From an uncultured beta proteobacterium (GTDB taxonomy: Bacteria; Pseudomonadota; Gammaproteobacteria; Burkholderiales; Burkholderiaceae_C), in NCBI GenBank assembly GCA_903845935.1, contig CAIMZI010000056.1, forward strand, positions 1 to 51,390: 51,390 nucleotides of DNA. Direction: 5' to 3'. The position numbers and the translations under genes are program-made. The notes below the pieces were generated by a model. That model ran no database searches, was not told the origin of the DNA, and saw only the letters and a list, made by a program, of their open reading frames with translations. Shown piece after piece: positions 27,262 through 36,156 of the stretch. The number at the start of each line of letters is the position of its first letter. The stretch's first letter is position 1.

Positions 27262-28215
27262 TTAAATTCCTGCCAGCACACGCACATGCGCTTCCACGCT
27301 GCGGGCCAGGGCATCCAGGTTATAGCCTCCCTCCAGACACGAAACGATGCGACCCTGGGCATGGCGAGCTGCCACATCCATCAGCTGCTGGGTGATCCAG
27401 GCATAGTCGGCCTCCACCAGACCCATCTGCCCCAGATCGTCTTCGCGATGGGCATCAAAACCGGCACTGATCAACAGCAGCTCGGGCTTGAAGGAATGCA
27501 GGTGAGGAATCCATTGAGTGGTAACCAATTCGCGCACCGCCTCGCCCTTGGTGTAGGCCGGAACCGGCAAATTCAACAGGTTGCTTGAGGTCGAGGCAGT
27601 GCCGCCATAGGGGTAAAACGGGTGCTGAAAAAAGCTCACCATCAGAATGCGATCGTCACCGGCGACGATGTCCTCCGTGCCATTGCCGTGGTGCACGTCA
27701 AAGTCGATGATGGCCACGCGCTTTAAGCCATGGCGGTCCAGCGCGTAGCGTGCCGCCACCGCCACATTGTTGAAAAAGCAAAAACCCATCGCCTTGTCGC
27801 GGCAGGCGTGGTGACCCGGCGGGCGCACGGCGCAAAAGGCATTGTCTATTTCACCTGCCATGACCGCGTCGGTGGCAGCCATGGCGGCGCCAGCGGCACG
27901 CAGCGCCGCGTCCCAGGTGTGGACATTGATACAGGTGTCGGGGTCAATCTGCGCATGGGTCGGTCCCCCGGCCTGCACCTCGTCGCGCAGCCCATCGGTC
28001 AGGCCACGCAGCGCCGCAATGTGCATGCGGCCATGGGCCAGTTCCAGATCGGCAATCGGTGCCAGCGGTGCCTCGCGCCGGTCCAGCTGATCGGCCACAC
28101 CCTGGCTGCGCAGCCGCTTATCGATCGCTGCCAGCCGCTCCGGACATTCCGGGTGGCCGTTGCCCATATCGTGTTTGCTGCAGTCGCTGTGGAAAAAGTA
28201 ACCGGTCTTACTCAC
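27262..28215 (-). CDS. Histone deacetylase-family protein (class II-like amidohydrolase)
   Basis: This protein of about 317 residues has the zinc-dependent deacetylase fold. Its active-site segments are RPPGHHA (the His pair), G-F-C-F-F-N-N-V-A and DFDVHHGNGT (Asp and His zinc ligands), then SAGFDAHREDDLG and the C-terminal L-E-G-G-Y-N. Bacterial members remove acetyl groups from polyamines, lysines or other amides; the substrate here is not known. I chose the GTG at 28215 (protein start S-K-T-G-Y-F-F-H). The ATG at 28257 would overlap the start codon of the divergent MoxR gene and leave no promoter space. Confidence 0.88.
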   Translation of the reverse strand: MSKTGYFFHSDCSKHDMGNGHPECPERLAAIDKRLRSQGVADQLDRREAPLAPIADLELAHGRMHIAALRGLTDGLRDEVQAGGPTHAQIDPDTCINVHTWDAALRAAGAAMAATDAVMAGEIDNAFCAVRPPGHHACRDKAMGFCFFNNVAVAARYALDRHGLKRVAIIDFDVHHGNGTEDIVAGDDRILMVSFFQHPFYPYGGTASTSSNLLNLPVPAYTKGEAVRELVTTQWIPHLHSFKPELLLISAGFDAHREDDLGQMGLVEADYAWITQQLMDVAARHAQGRIVSCLEGGYNLDALARSVEAHVRVLAGI

Positions 28216-28255
28216 TGGGAACTCGCATTTCAGAAAATTCGGGTAACGTCCCGCC

Positions 28256-29176
28256 ATGGACGCTCAACGCACACTCAAAAATTTACTGGATCAGCTTAAC
28301 ACGGTGATAGTGGGCAAACCCAGCCAGATTCAGGACTGTGTGGCCTGCCTGCTGGCCGGTGGCCACCTGTTGATCGACGACGTGCCGGGCGTCGGCAAGA
28401 CCACGCTGGCCCATGCCTTGGCCCGCAGTTTTGGCCTGCAATTTTCGCGCGTGCAGTTCACCTCCGACCTCATGCCCAGTGACCTGTCGGGCGTCTCGGT
28501 CTACGAGCGCGGCAAAGAAGCCTTTGTGTTTCACCCAGGCCCGATCTTTGCGCAGGTGCTGCTGGCCGACGAAATCAACCGCGCCAGTCCCAAGACCCAA
28601 AGCGCCCTGCTCGAAGCCATGGAGGAAATGCAGGTCTCGGTGGAAGGCGAAACGCGCGCACTGCCCAATCCCTTCTTCGTCATTGCCACACAAAACCCGC
28701 TGGACCAGATCGGCACCTATGCGCTGCCCGAGTCACAGCTAGACCGCTTTTTGATGCGCATTTCTCTAGGCTACCCAGACCGCGCCGCCGAGCGCGAACT
28801 GCTAAGCGGCCGCGACCGGCGCAGCCTGGTGGATGCCTTGCAAACCGTCATGCAGCCCGGCGACTTGCGTCAATTGCAGGACATGGTGCAGGCCATCCAC
28901 AAGTCCGATCCGCTGCTGGACTATGTGCAGGACCTGATTGCAGCAACCCGTTCGGGGCAATGGTTTGTGCAGGGCCTCAGTCCACGCGCCGGCATTGCGG
29001 TGCTTCGCGCGGCCCAGGCCCAGGCCTTGCTCAGCGGGCGCAACTATGTGGCGCCGGACGATGTGCAGGCTATTCTGCCGCAGACCATTGCGCACCGCTT
29101 GATTCCGGTAGACAGCGCGGCAAGGGGTGCCGAGGAACAGGTTCGCGCGATGGTGGCGGCTGTGCCACTGCCCTAG
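28256..29176 (+). CDS. MoxR-family AAA+ ATPase
   Basis: This 306-residue ATPase has Walker A GVGKTTLA, Walker B VLLADEINRA, sensor segments I-A-T-Q-N-P-L-D-Q and the C-terminal lid G-L-S-P-R-A-G-I-A-V-L-R-A-A. MoxR proteins act as chaperone-like ATPases that mature or assemble partner complexes, often with VWA or DUF58 proteins. It heads a tight operon with DUF58, TgpA, MltB and SPOR genes. It is divergent from the deacetylase gene with about 40 bases between starts. Confidence 0.95.
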   Translation: MDAQRTLKNLLDQLNTVIVGKPSQIQDCVACLLAGGHLLIDDVPGVGKTTLAHALARSFGLQFSRVQFTSDLMPSDLSGVSVYERGKEAFVFHPGPIFAQVLLADEINRASPKTQSALLEAMEEMQVSVEGETRALPNPFFVIATQNPLDQIGTYALPESQLDRFLMRISLGYPDRAAERELLSGRDRRSLVDALQTVMQPGDLRQLQDMVQAIHKSDPLLDYVQDLIAATRSGQWFVQGLSPRAGIAVLRAAQAQALLSGRNYVAPDDVQAILPQTIAHRLIPVDSAARGAEEQVRAMVAAVPLP

Positions 29177-30172
29177 ATGTCAGCGGCCTTACCCCATCCG
29201 CTGTTGCACCCGCTGCGGCATGTGCGAGCCCACATCCATCGCTTCTGGACCAGCCGCCTCCAGCCGACCGACAGCACGACGCTGACCCAACGCAACGTCT
29301 ACATCCTGCCGACCCGCCCCGGCTGGATGCTGTGCGTCACCCTGCTGGTGCTCTTGATTGCCAGCATCAACTACCAACTCAACCTGGGCTATGTACTGAC
29401 CTTTTTGCTGGCCGGTTGCGCCGTGGTCGGCATGCATGTCTGCCACGGCACGCTGCGTGGCCTCACGCTGCATCTGACCCCACCCGAGCCCGGCTTTGCG
29501 GGCAGCGCTGCCATAGTCACCGTGCATTTGCACAGCCTGCGCAAAACAGCTCGCTACGGCATTGGCTTGGCCGTGCTGGGTAGCGGTCAATGGAGCTGGA
29601 CCGATGTGGCGCCCCAGGGCAGCGCCAAGCTGCAGATCGCTTGTCACCCCCAGCAGCGCGGCCTGCAGCCGCTGCCCGCACTGACGGCCGAGACGCATTT
29701 TCCACTGGGCAGCTTCCGTGTATGGACGGTGTGGCGCCCTGCCGCCCAATTGCTGGTCTATCCGGCGCCAGAGACTCAGCCACCACAGCTGCCAACGACT
29801 GAGCCCAGCGTCGGAGGCGCGCCCAGCGCGCGGCGCCACAGCACGAAAGAGTTCGATGGCCTGCGCGCCTACCGCCGAGGTGACCCGCTCAAGACGGTGG
29901 CCTGGAAGAAAGTGGCCAAGGCCGGCCAACTGGTCAGCCGCGATACGCAGCAGGTGCAAAGCGTGGAGCTCTGGCTGGACATCCACCAGCTCGGCCATTT
30001 CGCGTCTGGCACGGCAAGCCTGGAGCACAAGCTGTCGCGCCTATGCGCCTGGGTACTGGCAGCTGACCGCCTGAATCTGCGCTACGGCCTGCGCCTGGGC
30101 AGCATGGAAATCGCCCCGGGCAGCGGCGAGGCACACCAGCGCGCCTGCCTGTCGGCACTGGCCTTGTATTGA
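29177..30172 (+). CDS. DUF58 domain-containing membrane protein
   Basis: This 331-residue protein has two transmembrane helices near residues 50-95. A periplasm- or cytoplasm-facing beta region comes next, then the DUF58 signature GLRAYRRGDPLKTVAWKKVA with R-D-T-Q-Q. DUF58 proteins are standard partners of MoxR ATPases and membrane transglutaminases. Their role is not settled but is probably in cell-envelope assembly. The ATG follows the moxR TAG with no gap, so the two are translationally coupled. Confidence 0.92.
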   Translation: MSAALPHPLLHPLRHVRAHIHRFWTSRLQPTDSTTLTQRNVYILPTRPGWMLCVTLLVLLIASINYQLNLGYVLTFLLAGCAVVGMHVCHGTLRGLTLHLTPPEPGFAGSAAIVTVHLHSLRKTARYGIGLAVLGSGQWSWTDVAPQGSAKLQIACHPQQRGLQPLPALTAETHFPLGSFRVWTVWRPAAQLLVYPAPETQPPQLPTTEPSVGGAPSARRHSTKEFDGLRAYRRGDPLKTVAWKKVAKAGQLVSRDTQQVQSVELWLDIHQLGHFASGTASLEHKLSRLCAWVLAADRLNLRYGLRLGSMEIAPGSGEAHQRACLSALALY

Positions 30173-30185
30173 GGGCTTGCCATCC

Positions 30186-32249
30186 ATGAAGCTGCTCCAC
30201 CGCCTCCAGCACCTACCGCGCGATACCCGCGACACGCTGTTCCTGCTGGCGGTGATTGCCTGGATCATCCTGCCGCAGACCGGCCATCTGCCACTCTGGT
30301 GCAGCGCCATGGCAGGGCTGGTCTTGCTGTGGCGCGGCTGGATTGCACTGCGGGGCCGGCCACTGCCATCGCGCTGGTGGCTGCTGCTCCTGCTGATGCT
30401 GGCCTGCGGCGCCACCTTTTACAGCCACCATACGCTGATGGGACGCGATGCCGGCGTCAGCTTCATCGTCGTCCTGCTGTCACTCAAGACACTGGAAATG
30501 CGGGCCAGACGCGATGCTTTTGTGGTCTTCTTCCTGGGCTTTTTCACCCTGCTGTCAAACTTCTTTTTTTCGCAACGCCTGCTCACCGCCATCGCCATGG
30601 TGATCGGGCTTCTGGGCCTGCTGACAGCCCTGGTCAACCAGCACCTGCCTGTGGGTCGCCCCTCCCTCTTGCTGGCAGCGCGCACCGCGGGCTGGATGGC
30701 ACTGCTGGGCGCGCCCATCATGGTGCTGCTGTTTGTGCTGTTCCCGCGCGTGGCACCGCTCTGGGGTCTGCCGGGCGATGCCATGCTCGCACGCTCCGGG
30801 CTTTCCGGCAGCATGGAGGTGGGCACGATTGCCAGCCTGGCGCAAGACAGCAGCGTGGCGATGCGCATCCGCTTTGAGGAGGCGGTACCCAAGCAAAGCG
30901 ATTTGTATTTCCGTGGCCCGGTGCTATCCAGCTTCGACGGGCGCGAGTGGAAGCCCCTGCGCTCGACATTCCCGCCGCGCCTGCGCCTGTCCAGCGAGCT
31001 GGAGGTCCGTGGGGAACCGATCCGCTACGAGGTGACGCTCGAAGGCAATAACCGGCCCTGGCTGCCGCTATTGGACGCCACGCCCATAGCTCCCGCGCTC
31101 AAGGGCTACACGGTCCACATAAGCCCCGAACTGCAATGGAGCGCCGAGCGCCCGATTGGCGAACTGGTGCGCTTCCAGGCGCAAGGCTACACCCGCTTCC
31201 GCCATGGGCCGCTCGCCAAAGAGCTTGGTTTGCAAGACAGCGTGGCACTGCCAGCCGGCTATAACCCGCGCACCCTGGAACTGGCGCTGGAACTGCACCG
31301 TGAGCATGCCGGGGCCGATGCTCCCACGCTGGTGGCCTTGGTACTGGACAAGCTGCGTACCGGTGGCTACACCTATACCTTGGAGCCTGGCGTATTTGGT
31401 GCCAACACGGCGGACGAATTCTGGTTTGACCGCAAGCAGGGCTTTTGCGAGCATATTGCGTCGAGCTTTGTGCTGCTGATGCGCGCCCTGGACATTCCGG
31501 CGCGCGTGGTCACCGGCTACCAGGGTGGCGAGATCAATCCGGTGGACGGCTTTTGGACGGTGCGCCAGAGCGATGCCCATGCCTGGGCCGAGGTCTGGTT
31601 GGCAGGTCAAGGATGGGTGCGAGTGGATCCGACAGCGGCCGTGGCACCGGAACGCACCGGCGGCTTGCAGCGCCTGCTGCCCGCCCGCGGTGCGATTGCC
31701 CAGGCTCTTGGCGCCATGAGTCCGGGCTTCGAGATCCACCTACGCGCCTTTTGGGAGGCCAGCAACAACCGCTGGAACCAGTGGGTGCTCGACTACTCAC
31801 AGGCCAGGCAGCTCCAACTGCTGCGCGCCATCGGCTTTGACTCACCGCGTTGGGAAGACCTGAGCACGACACTCCTAGCAATCATCGTGCTGGTGAGCCT
31901 GCTGGGCGCGGCCTGGGCGCAGTGGGAGCACAGGCGCCAAGACCCTTGGCTGCGCCTGTTGCATGCCGCCAGGCGCAAGCTGCAAAGGGCCGGGTTGGTG
32001 CTGCCTGCCAGTGCCGCTCCGCGCCAAATGGCGCAAGCCCTGCAGGCGCATGCGCAGGCAGCCGGACGGGTCGGCACCGCGTCATCGGACCCCGCGCGCG
32101 ATCTGGAACGCATTCACGACTGGCTGCTGCGCCTGGAGGCCTGGCGTTATGCTGCGCATGGAACAAGCCAAGCCGAGCACCGCCGCGCGCTGGGTACACT
32201 GAGACGGCAGTTGCGCCAGATCCGCTGGCCGCAACGCTCGAATCCCTGA
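30186..32249 (+). CDS. TgpA-type membrane transglutaminase-like protein
   Basis: This 687-residue protein has about six N-terminal transmembrane helices (residues 10-200), then a periplasmic transglutaminase-like domain with the full triad: Cys421 (GFCEHIASS), His465 (DAHAWAEVW) and Asp481 (VRVDPTAAV). One more helix near residues 555-578 is followed by a cytoplasmic DUF4129-like tail. Pseudomonas TgpA is the family model and is important for viability there. The ATG at 30186 is preferred to a TTG nine bases earlier. Its stop overlaps the mltB ATG by one base (TGATG). Confidence 0.93.
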   Translation: MKLLHRLQHLPRDTRDTLFLLAVIAWIILPQTGHLPLWCSAMAGLVLLWRGWIALRGRPLPSRWWLLLLLMLACGATFYSHHTLMGRDAGVSFIVVLLSLKTLEMRARRDAFVVFFLGFFTLLSNFFFSQRLLTAIAMVIGLLGLLTALVNQHLPVGRPSLLLAARTAGWMALLGAPIMVLLFVLFPRVAPLWGLPGDAMLARSGLSGSMEVGTIASLAQDSSVAMRIRFEEAVPKQSDLYFRGPVLSSFDGREWKPLRSTFPPRLRLSSELEVRGEPIRYEVTLEGNNRPWLPLLDATPIAPALKGYTVHISPELQWSAERPIGELVRFQAQGYTRFRHGPLAKELGLQDSVALPAGYNPRTLELALELHREHAGADAPTLVALVLDKLRTGGYTYTLEPGVFGANTADEFWFDRKQGFCEHIASSFVLLMRALDIPARVVTGYQGGEINPVDGFWTVRQSDAHAWAEVWLAGQGWVRVDPTAAVAPERTGGLQRLLPARGAIAQALGAMSPGFEIHLRAFWEASNNRWNQWVLDYSQARQLQLLRAIGFDSPRWEDLSTTLLAIIVLVSLLGAAWAQWEHRRQDPWLRLLHAARRKLQRAGLVLPASAAPRQMAQALQAHAQAAGRVGTASSDPARDLERIHDWLLRLEAWRYAAHGTSQAEHRRALGTLRRQLRQIRWPQRSNP

Positions 32250-33352
32250 TGCTTAAGCCCGTGAACACCTTCCAAAAATCTATAGCCGCCGTGCTGCTCG
32301 CGACCTGTGCGCTGCAAGCCGGAGCGGCCGTCAAAAAGCCGCACCATCGGGCCAAGGCCGTCGCCCAGAAGGCGGGCTCCCTGTACGCCACACGCGCCGA
32401 GGTCATGCTGCAGGCCGACGAACTGGCGGCGCGCAGCGCGCTAGACCGCACCTGGGTGCGCCATGCCATTGGCCAGGCGCATTACGTGGCCGCCATTGCC
32501 AAGGCCATCCTGCCGCCACCGGTCGGCGTGGCCAAAAACTGGGCGGCCTACCGCAGCCGCTTTGTCGAGCCGATGCGCATCCAGGCCGGCAAGCGCTTCT
32601 GGTTGGCCAACCGCGACAGCTTGCTGCGGGCCGAAAACGAGACCGGCGTGCCGGCCAGCGTCATTGTCGGCATCGTAGGCGTGGAAAGCATGTACGGGCA
32701 AAACACCGGCAACTTTCGCGTCATCGATGCGCTGGCCACCCTGGCCTTTGACTTTCCCGCAGAGCACCCCAGGGCGGCGGCACGCGCTGCATTTTTCAAG
32801 GCCGAGCTGGAACAATACCTGGCGCTCACGGCCCGCACCCACACCGATCCGCTGGCGCTGCGCGGCAGTTACGCCGGCGCCATGGGCTGGCCACAATTCA
32901 TGCCTTCGAGCTGGAGCAAATACGCCGTCGACTTTGATGGCGATGGCCGCATCGACCTGTTCAACAGCCAGGCCGATGTGATTGGCTCGGTCGCCAACTA
33001 CTTCAAGGCCTTCCACTGGCAGCGCGGCATGGCTACGCATTACCCCGTGCGCTTTGACCCCGCCACGCTCGACAAGGCGGCGCTGCTGGAGAGCGACATT
33101 GTTCCCCGCTACAGCGTGGCCGAGCTGGCAGCCAAGGGCGTGTTGCTGGATGAGCTAGACCCAGCGCACAGTGGGCCGCTGGCGCTCATTGAGTTGCAAA
33201 ACGGGGAGGCCGAGCCCTCCTATGTGGCCGGCACAGAAAACTTCTATGCCATTACCCGCTACAACTGGAGCAGCTACTACGCCATGGCCGTGATCGAACT
33301 TGGTCAGGCCGTGGCCGACGCCGTGCAAGACACGGTGACGTTAGAAAAATAA
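32249..33352 (+). CDS. mltB: Lytic murein transglycosylase B
   Basis: This 367-residue enzyme cleaves the glycan strands of peptidoglycan, leaving 1,6-anhydro ends. It has a cleavable N-terminal signal (hydrophobic I-A-A-V-L-L-A-T-C-A-L-Q-A-G-A). The MltB motifs include catalytic Glu146 in GIVGVESMYGQNTGNFRV, G-S-Y-A-G-A-M-G-W-P-Q-F-M-P-S-S-W and F-D-G-D-G-R-I-D-L. A C-A pair in the signal region could be a weak lipobox, but the fit is poor. The ATG overlaps the tgpA stop, so the gene is translationally coupled to it. Its place in this operon ties the MoxR-DUF58-TgpA group to peptidoglycan. Confidence 0.94.
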   Translation: MLKPVNTFQKSIAAVLLATCALQAGAAVKKPHHRAKAVAQKAGSLYATRAEVMLQADELAARSALDRTWVRHAIGQAHYVAAIAKAILPPPVGVAKNWAAYRSRFVEPMRIQAGKRFWLANRDSLLRAENETGVPASVIVGIVGVESMYGQNTGNFRVIDALATLAFDFPAEHPRAAARAAFFKAELEQYLALTARTHTDPLALRGSYAGAMGWPQFMPSSWSKYAVDFDGDGRIDLFNSQADVIGSVANYFKAFHWQRGMATHYPVRFDPATLDKAALLESDIVPRYSVAELAAKGVLLDELDPAHSGPLALIELQNGEAEPSYVAGTENFYAITRYNWSSYYAMAVIELGQAVADAVQDTVTLEK

Positions 33353-33355
33353 GCC

Positions 33356-34285
33356 ATGGCCAGCTCGCCCGCAACGCCCGAGAAAATGACGTTGGACCGC
33401 AACGACGGCAGCGCCACCATCGCGCTCTACCGTGCGGTACTGGGGCCGCTGCATACCGACTACTACCTCAAGGCCTTCACCCATTTTGACGTTGCGGGCC
33501 AGGCCGGTGTGAGCTGGAACTGGAGCGCCGCCCTGCTAAGCCTGAACTGGATGCTGTTTCGCCAGCTCTGGACTGCTGCCCTGGCCTATATCGGTGGCTT
33601 GGTGGCTGCGGCGCTTTTGCTGGTAGGCATTGCGCGCCTGGTGTTTCAAGTGTCGCCGGAGCTGCAGTGGCTGCTGGCTGGCATCGCCCTGCTGCTGTCA
33701 GTGACACTGCCCGGCGCCTTTGGCAATGCCTGGCTGTATGCGGCGTGCAACCAAAAAATGGAACGTGCACTGATTGCCAGCGCCACGCTGGACGAGGCCT
33801 GCGTCCTGCTGGCGGCACGGGCAATCGGACGCAGGCAGATGGCCGCCTTGCTGGTCGGCAATCTGGCCTTGGCTGCGTTGCTGGAGGCGCTAGTTTTTTA
33901 CTGGCCCCACAGCCATTCACTAGCACCCGCGTCGACAGCATCATCCAGCATCGCACTTGCATCGCGTGTCAGCCAAGGTGCGGTGCAGGTCGTGGCCGCA
34001 CCAACACCTGCGCCTGCTGCAAGCGCGCCTGCATCCACAGTGGCAACGCCTGCAGAGGAAAAGTTCCTGATCAATGTCGGCCTGTTTGCCAATGAAAAAA
34101 ACGCCCACCATGCCATGCTCACACTGCAGGGCGCCAAGCTGCCCGCGCGGTCGCAGAAGCTCAAATTCCCCATGGGCACGCGCACCAGGGTGCGGGTGGG
34201 TCCGTTTGCCAGCCGGGCCGAGGCGGACCGGGCCGCTGAAAAAATTCACGCGCTGAAACTTGAAGCCATGGTGATTGCGCAATAG
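33356..34285 (+). CDS. Membrane protein with DUF2628-like N-terminus and C-terminal SPOR domain
   Basis: This 309-residue protein starts with an N-terminal part that resembles DUF2628 proteins (Y-L-K-A-F-x-H-F, then W-N-W-S-A-A-L-L-S-L-N-W-M-L-F-R). Membrane segments follow at about 80-130 and 160-185, then an Ala/Pro-rich periplasmic linker. The C-terminal SPOR domain (about 235-309) has L-I-N-V-G-L-F-A and R-V-R-V-G-P-F-A-S-R-A-E-A. SPOR domains bind denuded glycan strands at division septa, which are the kind of product made by amidases and handled near MltB. It begins three bases after mltB and is the last gene of the operon. Confidence 0.85.
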   Translation: MASSPATPEKMTLDRNDGSATIALYRAVLGPLHTDYYLKAFTHFDVAGQAGVSWNWSAALLSLNWMLFRQLWTAALAYIGGLVAAALLLVGIARLVFQVSPELQWLLAGIALLLSVTLPGAFGNAWLYAACNQKMERALIASATLDEACVLLAARAIGRRQMAALLVGNLALAALLEALVFYWPHSHSLAPASTASSSIALASRVSQGAVQVVAAPTPAPAASAPASTVATPAEEKFLINVGLFANEKNAHHAMLTLQGAKLPARSQKLKFPMGTRTRVRVGPFASRAEADRAAEKIHALKLEAMVIAQ

Positions 34286-34297
34286 GGCCAACGGCCC
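34285..34297. terminator. Small hairpin between convergent SPOR and znuA genes
   Basis: GGGCC at 34285-34289 pairs with GGCCC at 34293-34297 in the 20-base gap between two convergent stops. There is no T run, so it is only a weak candidate for a two-way terminator. Confidence 0.25.
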
Positions 34298-34305
34298 ACC
34301 ACCGT

Positions 34306-35217
34306 TCAGTTCCTCTGCATAGCCTTGACCAGCTCAGTCACGTTGTGGCGCATTAACTTGAGATAGGTAGCGCCCGCCGCATCATGGCCGGAAAGCGCAT
34401 CGACATACAGTGCAGGTCCCAGGGTGGCTCCGGTATCGGCAGCGATCTGCGCGATCAGCTTGGGGTTGCTCATGTTTTCCATGAACACCGCCCGGATCTG
34501 CTCACGCTTGATCTGGCGGATCAGACGGGCCACGTCCCGGGCGCTGGGCTCGGTCTCGGTGGACACACCCTGGGGCGCAAAAATGCTGAGCTGGTAGTGC
34601 GCGGCAAAGTAGCCAAAGGCATCGTGCGAGGTAATGACCTTACGCTTGCTAGGCACAATGCCATTGATCTGCGCCTTAGCCCACTCGTCCAGAGTTTTCA
34701 GCTCGGCGCTGTAGCTTGCCGCATTCTGCTGATAGACGCTTGCTCCGGCGGGGTCTAGCCGGGTCAGGGCGGCGGCAATGTTTTGCACATAGAGGATGAC
34801 ATTGCTGGGGTCCTGCCACGCATGCGGATCGGTCTCCACCGGGCCGTCCGCACTTGCCATGGTTCTGGGCTGAATCCCTTGGGACGCCTCCAGCGTATCA
34901 CCCCGGTAACCGGAAGACTTCAGCAACTTTTGCATCCAGTGCTCGAATCCAAGTCCATTCAGCACCACCAGACGGGATCGCAAAATTATTTTTGCATCGG
35001 CCGGTTTGGGTTCGAACACATGGGCATCTTCGTCGGCTCCAACCAGCGCCGTGACCTTGACGCGTTCCGCACCCACCGCCTGGACGATGTCGGCCAAAAT
35101 GCTAAAGCTGGCTGTCACCGGTATCGGTTCCGCAGGCTGGGCAGCAAGGGGAACAAACCCGACCAGAAGCGCGCACAGCGCCGCGTTGAAGTGGCGTCGA
35201 TTCAGAGCGAGAGTCAT
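34306..35217 (-). CDS. znuA: Metal (zinc-type) ABC transporter substrate-binding protein
   Basis: This 303-residue periplasmic protein has a signal peptide (A-L-C-A-L-L-V-G-F-V-P-L-A-A-Q-P-A). It has the cluster A-I metal-site pattern: His in EDAHVFEPKP, His in ETDPHAWQDP, His in V-I-T-S-H-D-A-F-G-Y and an Asp near the C-terminus (L-Y-V-D-A-L-S). It binds Zn(II) or Mn(II) and hands it to the permease. It lacks the His-rich loop of typical ZnuA, so manganese cannot be excluded; the Zur-like regulator and operator nearby favour zinc. It is the last gene of the importer operon, 54 bases after znuB. Confidence 0.85.
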   Translation of the reverse strand: MTLALNRRHFNAALCALLVGFVPLAAQPAEPIPVTASFSILADIVQAVGAERVKVTALVGADEDAHVFEPKPADAKIILRSRLVVLNGLGFEHWMQKLLKSSGYRGDTLEASQGIQPRTMASADGPVETDPHAWQDPSNVILYVQNIAAALTRLDPAGASVYQQNAASYSAELKTLDEWAKAQINGIVPSKRKVITSHDAFGYFAAHYQLSIFAPQGVSTETEPSARDVARLIRQIKREQIRAVFMENMSNPKLIAQIAADTGATLGPALYVDALSGHDAAGATYLKLMRHNVTELVKAMQRN

Positions 35218-35271
35218 GTCAGCAGTCCTTGGTAAAAAGCTACCGATCGCGGGAGTGGCGGTTGCCAGCCC

Positions 35272-36156
35272 TCATGCCACACGGTGTTTTTGTGGCAGCA
35301 GCCCCTGTATCCAGCCGCCGGGAGCGAGCAGCAGAGACAGCAAATACAACACGCCGGCACAGCCGATGATGGTAGGGCCGGACGGCGTATTGAAATAATA
35401 GGAAAGCAGCAAACCGCTCAACCCGGCCAGCATGGCCTGCACGCTGGCGTTGAGCAGTTGGGCCGGCAAGCCGTCGTGCCACAGACGCGCCGACACAGCT
35501 GGCAGCATCATCAAGCCCACCGCCATCAGCGTGCCCATGGTCTGGAATCCGGCCACCAGATTGACCACGACCAGCATCAAAAAGCCCTGCTGCCAGACCC
35601 AGCTGCGCCTACCGGATGCGGCCAGATACACGGGATCAAAACTTTCCAGCACCAGTCCGCGGTACAGCACGGCCAGCGCGATCACGCTGGCGCTGGCCAC
35701 GCCCGCCACCAGGTTCAAGCCGGGGCTGTCCACACCCAGCGCACTGCCAAACAGGATGTGCAGCAAATCGAGTTGCGTGCCTTGAGCCGAGATCAGCGTG
35801 ATGCCCAGCGCCAGCGCCACCAAATAAATGGCGGCCAGGCTGGCATCCTCCTTCAGCACGGTGGAGCGACTGACCAGCCCCGCCAGTCCGACGACGATGA
35901 GGCCGCCCAGCACCCCGCCGATGGTCATGGCGGAAAGCGACACGCCAAACAACATGAAACCGATGGCCACACCCGGCAGAATCGCGTGGCTCAGCGCATC
36001 GCCCAGCAGGCTCATGCGCCTGAGCGTCAGGAAGATGCCCAAGGGCGCACTGCTGAGCGACAGGGCAAGCGTGGCCACCAGGGCGCGGCGCATAAAGGAA
36101 AATTCGATGAACGGATCGGCCAGCAGTCCCCACAGGGATTGAATTTCATCGCTCAT
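35272..36156 (-). CDS. znuB: Metal ABC transporter permease
   Basis: This 294-residue inner-membrane protein is the ABC-3 type permease. It has about eight hydrophobic helices, the N-terminal F-M-R-R-A-L-V-A-T-L-A-L-S-L-S and L-L-G-D-A-L-S-H-A-I-L-P-G-V-A, and later G-T-L-M-A-V-G-L-M-M-L-P-A. It forms the channel of a zinc (or manganese) importer. Its ATG overlaps the stop codon of znuC by four bases (ATGA), so the two are translationally coupled. Confidence 0.92.
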   Translation of the reverse strand: MSDEIQSLWGLLADPFIEFSFMRRALVATLALSLSSAPLGIFLTLRRMSLLGDALSHAILPGVAIGFMLFGVSLSAMTIGGVLGGLIVVGLAGLVSRSTVLKEDASLAAIYLVALALGITLISAQGTQLDLLHILFGSALGVDSPGLNLVAGVASASVIALAVLYRGLVLESFDPVYLAASGRRSWVWQQGFLMLVVVNLVAGFQTMGTLMAVGLMMLPAVSARLWHDGLPAQLLNASVQAMLAGLSGLLLSYYFNTPSGPTIIGCAGVLYLLSLLLAPGGWIQGLLPQKHRVA

